A stretch of DNA of 59,933 nucleotides from an uncultured Pseudoxanthomonas sp. (lineage in GTDB: Bacteria > Pseudomonadota > Gammaproteobacteria > Xanthomonadales > Xanthomonadaceae). How positions within the stretch are numbered: the stretch's first letter is position 1; every line of letters starts with the position of its first letter. The stretch lies in contig NZ_CAMPJD010000023.1 of assembly GCF_946886695.1 (NCBI RefSeq), forward strand, positions 1 to 59,933. The letters run 5' to 3'. The translations under genes were made by a program, and so were the position numbers. Under the pieces are notes generated by a model that was given only the letters and a program-made list of their open reading frames with translations, made no database searches and was not told the origin of the DNA. Shown in pieces: positions 26,196 through 32,757 of the stretch.

Positions 26196-26954
26196 ATGCC
26201 GATGCAGCAATTTGTTGGCCAAAGGTTGTATCACTTGGTGGGTGCGGGACATCCGGACGCTGACCCGGAGAACTTCGAAACTCTGTGCGCAATCTTGCGA
26301 TCGATGGAGTTGCGGACGTGCGAAGTTGCAGGTGAGCGTGGCGGGATCCGGACGCTCCGCGACCCCAGTCGTCCAGTGACCAACGGCGAGCCCATTCAGC
26401 AGTCCGTGGTCTGCTTGTGTGATATTCCGAGGAGGGATCTGCCCTTTCATGCTCGCCGCTATGGCCAATTCGGCATCGGAGTTAACCGATCTGTCGTCGC
26501 TCAATGGGGCGGTCGTCCCGTTATTTATGTTCCTTTTTCTAGAAAATCCCACGGTAGTTGGGGCGCCCGATTTCCTGCTGAAGTGAACTCCGTGCTCGAC
26601 GGGCTGGATCGCTTCTTTCCAGACACGCCATGGGAGCAATCAAGAATAGCGGGGAGCCCTGCAAGGGATGTACAAGAAGCCGCTGATCTGGCAAGTAGCT
26701 TGATCACGCGTGATGTTCAGGCCTTCCTAAAATTCTGGGATGTGGATCTTCCGGAGGACCATCCTGAAAACTTCTACATGGAACGGGAGTGGCGTAAGTT
26801 TGGCAACCTTGCGTTGGCGTCGTGTCTCCAAGAAATCATTGCGCCCCGGATGTATCACGATACTTTGCGAGAGCTTCTTGATGATCTTCGACGGGGTGAA
26901 CGCTACTTGATTAGCGAAGTCGAGTTGACCAGCGTCAGCGACCAGATGACCTGA
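26196..26954 (+). CDS. AbiGi-like abortive infection protein
   Basis: A 252-residue protein whose pattern fits the AbiGi family: VVCLCDIPRRDLPFHARRYGQFGIGVNRSV, followed by GGRPVIYVPF and later ENFYMEREWRKFGNL (quoted in part: CDIPRRDL, YGQFGIGV, YMEREWR). AbiGi is the antitoxin half of the lactococcal AbiG type IV system. The partner AbiGii nucleotidyltransferase is not adjacent. AGGAG is placed 6 bases before ATG 26196. Its role alone is uncertain; it may act with another toxin or be a stand-alone defence gene. Confidence 0.65.
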   Translation: MPMQQFVGQRLYHLVGAGHPDADPENFETLCAILRSMELRTCEVAGERGGIRTLRDPSRPVTNGEPIQQSVVCLCDIPRRDLPFHARRYGQFGIGVNRSVVAQWGGRPVIYVPFSRKSHGSWGARFPAEVNSVLDGLDRFFPDTPWEQSRIAGSPARDVQEAADLASSLITRDVQAFLKFWDVDLPEDHPENFYMEREWRKFGNLALASCLQEIIAPRMYHDTLRELLDDLRRGERYLISEVELTSVSDQMT

Positions 26955-27084
26955 AGTCGTTGCGCCGTGCCAAGTAGTTGCGGCATTCTTCACTTTGCCG
27001 GGGGAGAGGGCCGGTGGCATCCAAACGCAGCCAGGACAGTTGTCATTTCTAGGAAGACCCCTGAGCGCTAAGTGTTGTTTCGAT

Positions 27085-27112
27085 TGTTTACATAACGGAT
27101 GTTATGCGAAGT
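27085..27112 (-). other. dif/pdif-like XerC-XerD site, left
   Basis: Read on the minus strand: XerC-type arm ACTTCGCATAA, 6-base spacer CATCCG, XerD-type arm TTATGTAAACA. The 11-6-11 layout and the CGCATAA and TTATGT cores equal those of chromosomal dif and plasmid pdif sites. It is in a short AT-rich gap (26955-27153) just after the exonuclease operon. Confidence 0.6.
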
Positions 27113-27153
27113 AAGCTATTGATTTTAAAGTATATTTAAAGCTTCCGCCTCAG

Positions 27154-27642
27154 TCAAGCCAGAGGCTTCTTCGCCCGCTCGTCCAGCCAGGCCGTCCGGA
27201 ATGCGAAAGCATCTACAAGCGCATGGTGCCGGCGTGCCGCTTTAGCGGGATCGAGCTCGAAGTACCGCTCCAGCCTCTGCATCAGAAGACCTTCCCGTGC
27301 AAGCGTTGTGCGGTAGGGAGGAGTTGGAGGGCTCAGTTGTCGTCCGCTCCAAACTCTATTGAGCATCGTGAAGTCGAGAGGTGCATCAGCAAATATCTCC
27401 ATGACACCCAATGGCTCCAGGAAGGCACGCAGAGCCTGCGTCATGGATGGGTCATTCAATGCAGCCTCACCTCGATCCAGAAGAGGGTAGACATTCTTGC
27501 TTACGAAGCTTGAAGGCATCCCGGGCAAAGGATCGCGCTCCGCGTAGAAAACATGTGCTCCATCCTCGCTCACCAGAGCCAAACTTACCAACTCGCGGAG
27601 GGCATCATTGGCCCACTCCGAATCTAGGAAAAGCCTGACCAT
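27154..27642 (-). CDS. DEDDh 3'-5' exonuclease-like protein, copy 2
   Basis: A 162-residue protein of the Rv2179c-like/DUF5051 exonuclease group. Asp7 and Glu9 (LFLDSEW), an Asp at 86 or 90, and His140 with Asp144 (RRHHALVDAF) supply the DEDDh set. Family members are RNase T-like 3'-5' exoribonucleases. It shares size, both end motifs and the ERDPLP loop with the gene directly upstream, with no bases between the genes, so it is a tandem duplicate that has diverged. Confidence 0.8.
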   Translation of the reverse strand: MVRLFLDSEWANDALRELVSLALVSEDGAHVFYAERDPLPGMPSSFVSKNVYPLLDRGEAALNDPSMTQALRAFLEPLGVMEIFADAPLDFTMLNRVWSGRQLSPPTPPYRTTLAREGLLMQRLERYFELDPAKAARRHHALVDAFAFRTAWLDERAKKPLA

Positions 27643-28194
27643 CTAAGGTTGCACTCGATGGATCTTCATAGTTCGCGCCCATGCCGGCGTCGGAACACGC
27701 CCCGTAACCACCAGCCACGCCATGCGTAAGGCTTCCGCGTCGACAAGCGCGTGGTGGCGGCGCGCTGCGGCACGAGGATGGCCCGCAAAATAGTCTTCCA
27801 CCAACATGCCCGTGGCGCCTTCCTTCAGCATTCGCGTCATGACGGGATTCGGAACCGGCCCACATGCCGCTGCCTGATCGTCTGAAAGGTCGAACCCAGC
27901 GATCACGTACTGTAAGAGGGCCAAGTCGTTAGGATAGTCTGCCACCACCATCGGCTCAGGGATGGCGCCCAAGAAGGCGCGCAGGCCGGTCGTCATTGCC
28001 TGATCGGTCATACGCCATCTGCCACGTTCGAGCAGGGGATAGACAACCGACCGCACGAAGTCGGTGGCCACCTCGGGCAAGGGATCGCGCTCAGCGTAGA
28101 ACCGGTGGATTCCGTCTTCAGTGATGAGCGCCAAACTCACTAGCTCGGAGCCGATCGGGTCCGCCCATTCGGTATCAAGGAATAAGTAGGTCAT
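27643..28194 (-). CDS. DEDDh 3'-5' exonuclease-like protein, copy 1
   Basis: A 183-residue protein with the same signature as the downstream copy: Asp7 and Glu9 (LFLDTEW), Asp86/Asp90 in VADYPNDL, His148 and Asp152 in RRHHALVDAEAL. The predicted activity is trimming of RNA (or DNA) 3' ends. It lies 4 bases after the small upstream gene and abuts its paralogue, all on the same strand as, and downstream of, an unusual tRNA gene. That suggests a shared transcript and possibly tRNA as a substrate; this last step is inference. Confidence 0.82.
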   Translation of the reverse strand: MTYLFLDTEWADPIGSELVSLALITEDGIHRFYAERDPLPEVATDFVRSVVYPLLERGRWRMTDQAMTTGLRAFLGAIPEPMVVADYPNDLALLQYVIAGFDLSDDQAAACGPVPNPVMTRMLKEGATGMLVEDYFAGHPRAAARRHHALVDAEALRMAWLVVTGRVPTPAWARTMKIHRVQP

Positions 28195-28198
28195 GGCT

Positions 28199-28441
28199 TC
28201 AGCTTGACGTGTACTTCTTCGGCCAGATCACTGTTGCCCCCTTAACCATCTCCGGCTGGATGAAATGTGTATAGGAGGGAGGCTTTCGGCCCTCGATTAC
28301 ATCCATGCGATCAAGCTCCTTGGTCCTGGCAATCATCTCTTGGACAAGAAGCCACCGGCCTTCTTCAGTCAGGCACCAGCCACCACGCACTTCGTCATAG
28401 ACAATGTGCGAGATGTAGTCGTCGGGATCTAAGACGGGCAT
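28199..28441 (-). CDS. Small protein of unknown function behind the tRNA
   Basis: An 80-residue protein, not recognised. It has YDEVRGGWCLTEEGRWLLVQEMIART, which resembles a short winged-helix or TA-type domain, and an end rich in basic and aromatic residues (VIWPKKY). The start at 28441 is set because the frame upstream runs into the tRNA gene, whose 3' end is 21 bases away. It is the first of three tightly spaced genes. Confidence 0.6.
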   Translation of the reverse strand: MPVLDPDDYISHIVYDEVRGGWCLTEEGRWLLVQEMIARTKELDRMDVIEGRKPPSYTHFIQPEMVKGATVIWPKKYTSS

Positions 28442-28462
28442 AAGCAACCCCGGTGAGAGGTA

Positions 28463-28555
28463 TGGTGCCCCTGGCCGGACTCGAACCGGCATAAGCCGCT
28501 TATCTGGCGCTGACGGGTTATAAAACCGCTGCTCTAACCATTGAGCTACAGGGGC
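28463..28555 (-). tRNA. Unusual tRNA, anticodon UAU, long variable region
   Basis: Acceptor stem GCCCCTG pairs with CAGGGGC, followed by discriminator A and an encoded CCA. The D arm is GCTC AATGGTTA GAGC, and the T arm GCCGG TTCGAGT CCGGC is perfect. The anticodon arm GCGGT, TTTATAA, CCCGT reads UAU (Ile, AUA codon) with a mismatch at the top of the loop. The variable region is about 23 bases with a hairpin ATAAGC/GCTTAT, which is class II size. tRNA-Ile is normally class I, and AUA is normally read by a CAU tRNA. It may be a real minor tRNA of the island or a decayed copy. Confidence 0.75.
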
Positions 28556-28576
28556 TGATCAGTCGACTGATCAGCC
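28553..28576. repeat. Perfect 24-bp palindrome at the tRNA 5' end
   Basis: Half-site GGCTGATCAGTC is followed at once by its reverse complement. Three bases (28553-28555) are also the first bases of the tRNA, so the palindrome covers the RNase P cleavage point of the precursor. It could be a regulator or recombinase site, or fold in the pre-tRNA leader. Confidence 0.7.
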
Positions 28577-28664
28577 AAGTATTCGGAGCGAGCGGCAAAG
28601 GATGTTCACGGCAGCGAATCTAGCAAGTCTGGACGACAAATCAATAGCTCTGCGGAACATCGCT

Positions 28665-28738
28665 CCCAAATTCTGGGGCATTACTACGAGTAACAGCATA
28701 CGATGTTGGTTAGACCACATGCCCCCAAATTTGGGGGC
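28665..28738. repeat. Inverted repeat pair around a perfect 18-bp palindrome
   Basis: Bases 28721-28738 form a perfect palindrome, half-site GCCCCCAAA. A partial inverted copy, CCCAAATTCTGGGGCAT, is near 28665. The pair looks like a leftover of an insertion element end; no gene lies across it. Confidence 0.4.
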
Positions 28739-28811
28739 GCTTGAACCGTCTGACACGCAGATGCATGATCGAACCGTGAAGTCCCTGAGAGCTGAGGCGG
28801 AGGCTACATCT

Positions 28812-28988
28812 ATGACTTCGGACGCACCTGGGACAGCTCAGGGCCTGCCAGACGACGAGTACGACGCTTGGTTCAGAGCCAAGGTGCAGCGTGCGCTGCA
28901 AGACCCGCGGCCTTCAATACCGCATGAGGAAGCCATGGCTCGGGTTGAGGCAACAATTCAGGCTATTGCCGATCGCCGGAATCGTTGA
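28812..28988 (+). CDS. RelB/StbD-like antitoxin, orphan
   Basis: A 58-residue protein ending LPDDEYDAWFRAKVQRALQDPRPSIPHEEAMARVEA (key parts DEYDAWFRAKVQ and RPSIPHEEAMARV), a pattern of RelB-type antitoxins of RelE/ParE pairs. GGAGG is found 8 bases before ATG 28812, which fixes this start. No toxin follows; a transposon end begins 48 bases downstream and may have removed it. It could still act as a solitary antitoxin. Confidence 0.55.
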   Translation: MTSDAPGTAQGLPDDEYDAWFRAKVQRALQDPRPSIPHEEAMARVEATIQAIADRRNR

Positions 28989-29035
28989 TGAGGCGGTCAC
29001 CGGATCGATGAATCAGATGCAGAACTGCAGGAATT

Positions 29036-29143
29036 TGTCGTCCCACGGAGCAGCGTTGCTGGAAATTAAAGTCCAGATTTCAGCGCTGCTGGAACTTATG
29101 GGCAGGGATTGCTGGAAATTAGGGCCTCGGCTGCTGGAACTTG
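29036..29143 (+). mobile_element. Transposon end with four 13-base direct repeats
   Basis: A TGTCG start at 29036 is followed by TTGCTGGAAATTA (29056), CTGCTGGAACTTA (29086), TTGCTGGAAATTA (29109) and CTGCTGGAACTTG (29131). TGT tips with multiple inner transposase-binding repeats are the build of Tn5053/Tn7/IS21-like elements. No transposase gene and no opposite end were seen in the window, so this is a solo end. Confidence 0.5.
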
Positions 29144-29228
29144 TTGGTCGTCAGCAATCGGCAGGGTTGGGGCCTTTCAGGAACCAGCCGATCAAACGGA
29201 TCCACCAGCCGATCTCGCCCAACCAGCC

Positions 29229-29256
29229 ATTTCGCATAATGCCTATTATGTCAAAG
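29229..29256 (+). other. dif/pdif-like XerC-XerD site, right
   Basis: XerC-type arm ATTTCGCATAA, 6-base spacer TGCCTA, XerD-type arm TTATGTCAAAG. It lies 17 bases before the end of glucokinase, exactly where the low-GC accessory DNA stops. Orientation is opposite to the site at 27085-27112 and the spacer differs. Confidence 0.65.
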
Positions 29257-29273
29257 ACAATGCCTGGCGCCAG

Positions 29274-30290
29274 TCAGATCTCCAAACGGTTCTGCCGATA
29301 CCAGGCCACGGCCCCCAGCAGCCCAAGCTGCCCATGCTCCACCCGCCATACCGGCACCCGCTCCAGCTGCTCGGTCATCACGCCCTTGTTGAGGTACCGC
29401 TGCAGGAAGCGCCCGTCGTGCAGGAACTGCGGAATGTGCGCCGTCACGCCGCCCGCCAGATACACGACCCGGGCACCGAAGATGATCGCCAGATCCCCGA
29501 CCACGCTGCCCAGCCAGCCACAGAACGTTTCCAGCGTTTCGCGTGCCAGCGCGTCCGATGCCGCCGCGGCCACCAGCGCACCGGCATCCGCATGCACGGG
29601 CGTGGCCCCGCGCAGTTCGCACAGGCAGCGATACAGGTTCATCAGGCCCGGACCGGACAGCACATGCTCGTTGTGCAGGTACGGACGGTCCCTCAACAGC
29701 CGGCGCACGATGTCCAGCTCCAGCGCATTGCCGGCCGCCAGCGATGCCTGGCCGACTTCCGTCGGCAGCACACGCGGCGGTTGGCCTTCGATCCAGACGG
29801 CGGCGCCCAGTCCCGTGCCGGGGCCGATCACCAGCGCCGGCGACGACGTGGCCACGGAGTTCAATGGCGTCAGCGGTGACAACGTATCCGGCGCCAACGT
29901 GGGCACCGCATTCGCTACCGCCTCGAAATCGTTGATCAGCTGCACCCAGGCCAAGCCGGCACCCACGCGCGTCTGTTCCACCGACACCGCCCACGGCAGG
30001 TTCGAATTGATCAGACGGTCGCCTTCCAGCACTCCGGCGATGGCCACGACCGCGCCATGGCAAGGCGTGCCGGCCGCATAGTCGTGCAGGATGGAAGCGA
30101 GATCCGGATGCTCCGCGCAGGCGTAGCGACGGTAATCGTGGATGTCGTTGCTGCCGTCGGCGTCAATCCAGCCGAGGCGGGCATACGTGCCGCCCACGTC
30201 AGCGACGATGATGCGTGCACGCGAAACATCCTGCGTGTGTGCTGCGGGAACGCCTGTCGGCACCTTGTCCATCGTTACCGTGCCTGCCAT
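29274..30290 (-). CDS. glk: Glucokinase
   Basis: About 338 residues. The ATP-binding entry IIVADVGGTYARLGW is at the N-terminus, the sugar-binding NDFEAVANAVP in the middle, with GPGTGLGAAVW and a C-terminal VYLAGGVTAHIP, as in proteobacterial Glk. It phosphorylates glucose to glucose 6-phosphate in the cytoplasm. Starts at 30290 (MAGTVTMDK) or 30272 are both possible; a start at 30329 seems too long. It forms the left edge of the core-like DNA and is divergent from the copper operon. Confidence 0.9.
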   Translation of the reverse strand: MAGTVTMDKVPTGVPAAHTQDVSRARIIVADVGGTYARLGWIDADGSNDIHDYRRYACAEHPDLASILHDYAAGTPCHGAVVAIAGVLEGDRLINSNLPWAVSVEQTRVGAGLAWVQLINDFEAVANAVPTLAPDTLSPLTPLNSVATSSPALVIGPGTGLGAAVWIEGQPPRVLPTEVGQASLAAGNALELDIVRRLLRDRPYLHNEHVLSGPGLMNLYRCLCELRGATPVHADAGALVAAAASDALARETLETFCGWLGSVVGDLAIIFGARVVYLAGGVTAHIPQFLHDGRFLQRYLNKGVMTEQLERVPVWRVEHGQLGLLGAVAWYRQNRLEI

Positions 30291-30432
30291 GCGAATGCCA
30301 CGCTGCCCAAAGCCTGAAATGCGCGACAAGGATAACGTGTCGTTGTCCGATCGTGGCGTGAGCCGACCGCGGACGGCGCGTAGCTCACCCTACGGAAAGG
30401 TACGTCCACGGGTCATGGCGTATCATGCGGGC

Positions 30433-30834
30433 ATGTCCCGGTTCGCCCCCCTGCTCCGTGCCCTGCTCTGCCTGGCGTTGCTGCTCAACGGCACGGCGTA
30501 CGCGCATGCCGCCACGCGCATGGCGATGGGCGACGTGGCGGGCGCCGTCCAGGCTGCCGAGGACACGCCACCGTGCCACGAGGGCATGGACATGGCGATG
30601 CCGGTGGACGGCGATGCTTCTTCCGGTCACCACGACGCCGACGCCGGCCTGCCTGATTGCTGCAAGGCAGGGAGCTGCGACGGCTTCTGTGCCCAGCACG
30701 CGCCTGCACTGGCCTGGCCGACCCCGCTGGGAGCGCTGCCGTATCCGCAGGCAGAAGCTCCCGCCTACCGTGCCGATGCCCACGCATCCGTTCGCCTGTC
30801 GCACCGTCACCGGCCTCCCATCCTGGCGGCCTGA
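30433..30834 (+). CDS. copL: CopL-like copper operon regulator, exported metal-binding protein
   Basis: A 133-residue protein with a signal peptide (LLRALLCLALLLNGTAYAHA), followed by a His/Met/Cys-rich part: CHEGMDMAMP, GHHDADAG, CCKAGSCDGFCAQHAPA. This is the CopL pattern of Xanthomonas and Stenotrophomonas, where copL stands before copAB and is needed for copper induction. ATG 30433 gives the signal peptide directly; ATG 30415 is also possible. The gap to copA is 120 bases. Confidence 0.82.
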   Translation: MSRFAPLLRALLCLALLLNGTAYAHAATRMAMGDVAGAVQAAEDTPPCHEGMDMAMPVDGDASSGHHDADAGLPDCCKAGSCDGFCAQHAPALAWPTPLGALPYPQAEAPAYRADAHASVRLSHRHRPPILAA

Positions 30835-30954
30835 CGCCGCATTCCCGCGGCTTTCCGCAGGGCCGGTGGCGCGTGCCGCGCGCCGGATCCACGACCACGA
30901 CGGACGCCACCGCCACAGCGGTCGGTCGTGCCGACGATGCACAGGATGCTTGCA

Positions 30955-32757
30955 ATGAACCACGATGAATCCACACCGGGACGCCTGGGCGCGTTCCGTC
31001 CCACACGCCGCCAGTTCGTCACCGGCCTGGCCACCGGCAGCGTCGCGCTGGGCCTTGGCCTGGCACGCATGCCCGCCTCGGCCGGCACGCCCGCACGTCG
31101 CGGCGGCGCGGCGCTCGTCACCGGCACCGACTTTGCGCTGAGCATCGGCGCGATGCCGGTCGACATCACCGGTCGCATGCGGCCCGCGATCACGGTCAAC
31201 AACAGCCTGCCGGCGCCGACGCTGCGCTGGCGCGAAGGCGATACCGTCACCGTGCGCGTCAGCAACCGACTGCGCGACATGAGCTCGATCCACTGGCACG
31301 GCATCCTGCTGCCGTCGAACATGGACGGCGTGCCGGGACTGAGCTTCAACGGCATCGCGCCGGGCGAAACCTTCCAGTACCGCTTCCAGCTGAAGCAGTC
31401 CGGCACCTACTGGTACCACAGCCATTCGCTGTTCCAGGAACAGGCCGGCCTGTACGGTGCGCTGATCGTCGATCCGCGCGACCCGCCCCCGTATCACCAC
31501 GACCGCGAACATGTCGTGCTGCTGTCGGACTGGACCGATCTTGATCCGGCCGCGTTGTACCGGCGCATGAAGAAGATGCCGGAACACGACAACTACTACC
31601 AGCGCACGCTGGTGGACTTCGTACGTGACGGGAAGCGCAATGGGCTGGCGGAGACGGTCGAGGATCGCGGCATGTGGGGGCGCATGCGGATGACGCCCAC
31701 CGACATCTCCGACATCAACGCGCACACCTATACCTATCTGGTGAATGGTGCGGCGCCCGCCGGCAACTGGACCGGCCTGTTCAAACCGGGCGAGAAGGTG
31801 TTGCTTCGCTTCATCAACGGCAGCGCGATGACCTATTTCGACGTGCGCATACCGGGGCTGAAGATGACCGTGGTTGCCGCCGATGGCCAGTACATCCATC
31901 CGGTGAGCGTGGACGAGTTCCGCATCGCGGTGGCGGAGACGTTCGACGTGATCGTCGAACCGAAGGGCCAGGACGCCTTCACCATCTTCGCGCAGGACAT
32001 GGGCCGCACCGGCCACGCGCGCGGCACGCTGGCCGTCCGCGACGGGCTGGAGGCACCGATTCCATCGCGCGATCCACGTCCGCTGCTGACGATGGCCGAC
32101 ATGGGCCACGACATGGGCGGCCATGGCACGCAGAAAGGCATGGAAGGCGGATGCGGCGCGATGATGGGCGAAGGCGGCTGCGGTGCGAACATGGGTGCGA
32201 TGGATCACGGCGCTCACGGCGCGACGTCGAACGCGCCGAATCATCCCGCCAGCGAAACTGGCAATCCGCTGGTCGACATGCAGTCGTCCGCCAGCGAACC
32301 CAAACTCGACGATCCCGGTATCGGCCTGCGCGATAACGGACGCCAGGTGCTGACTTACGGCGCGATGCGCAGCCTGTTCGACGATCCGGATGGCCGCGAA
32401 CCGGGCCGCACCGTCGAACTGCACCTGACCGGACACATGGAGAAGTTCGCCTGGTCGTTCGACGGCATCCCGTTCGCCAGCGCCGACCCGCTGCGACTCA
32501 AGTACGGCGAGCGCATGCGCATCGTGCTGGTCAACGACACGATGATGCAGCACCCCATCCATCTGCACGGCGTCTGGAGCGACCTGGAGGATGCGGACGG
32601 CGCATTCCAGCTACGCAAGCACACCATCGACATGCCGCCCGGCACGCGGCGCAGCTATCGCGTCCGCGCCGATGCGCTGGGACGGTGGGCCTTCCACTGC
32701 CACCTGCTGTACCACATGGAAGCCGGGATGATGCGCGAAGTGAGGATCGAAGCATGA
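30955..32757 (+). CDS. copA: CopA-type multicopper oxidase, copper resistance
   Basis: A 600-residue periplasmic multicopper oxidase. The twin-arginine signal TRRQFVTGLATGSVALG directs folded export. Copper ligands are in HWHG, YWYHSH, HPIHLHG and HCHLLYHMEAGM. A Met/His-rich insert near residues 385-425 (MADMGHDMGGHG, MGAMDHGAHG) is the copper-binding loop of CopA/PcoA. It oxidises Cu(I) and binds copper in the periplasm. The stop overlaps copB by 4 bases. Confidence 0.95.
   Translation: MNHDESTPGRLGAFRPTRRQFVTGLATGSVALGLGLARMPASAGTPARRGGAALVTGTDFALSIGAMPVDITGRMRPAITVNNSLPAPTLRWREGDTVTVRVSNRLRDMSSIHWHGILLPSNMDGVPGLSFNGIAPGETFQYRFQLKQSGTYWYHSHSLFQEQAGLYGALIVDPRDPPPYHHDREHVVLLSDWTDLDPAALYRRMKKMPEHDNYYQRTLVDFVRDGKRNGLAETVEDRGMWGRMRMTPTDISDINAHTYTYLVNGAAPAGNWTGLFKPGEKVLLRFINGSAMTYFDVRIPGLKMTVVAADGQYIHPVSVDEFRIAVAETFDVIVEPKGQDAFTIFAQDMGRTGHARGTLAVRDGLEAPIPSRDPRPLLTMADMGHDMGGHGTQKGMEGGCGAMMGEGGCGANMGAMDHGAHGATSNAPNHPASETGNPLVDMQSSASEPKLDDPGIGLRDNGRQVLTYGAMRSLFDDPDGREPGRTVELHLTGHMEKFAWSFDGIPFASADPLRLKYGERMRIVLVNDTMMQHPIHLHGVWSDLEDADGAFQLRKHTIDMPPGTRRSYRVRADALGRWAFHCHLLYHMEAGMMREVRIEA

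Noticed and set aside
28463..28487. tRNA 3' end as attachment site of the tyrosine recombinase
   Set aside because: No second copy of the tRNA 3' sequence was noticed in the window, and the recombinase is 11 kb away beside its own core-type site.
28571..28756. 61-residue minus-strand frame with repeated PKFGGMW / PQNLGAMF words
   Set aside because: The words come from the inverted DNA repeats themselves; there is no ribosome site and no family similarity.
1..29256. CRISPR array in the defence island
   Set aside because: No regularly spaced repeats of 23-47 bases were seen; the only short repeats are the four 13-base transposon-end repeats with uneven spacing.
28891..30081. 396-residue plus-strand frame across the glucokinase region
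   Set aside because: It is the mirror of glk on the other strand in GC-rich DNA; low-complexity Ser/Pro/Arg composition.
30385..32568. 727-residue minus-strand frame opposite copA
   Set aside because: A His/Arg/Ala-rich shadow of the copper oxidase gene, which is the well-supported reading.
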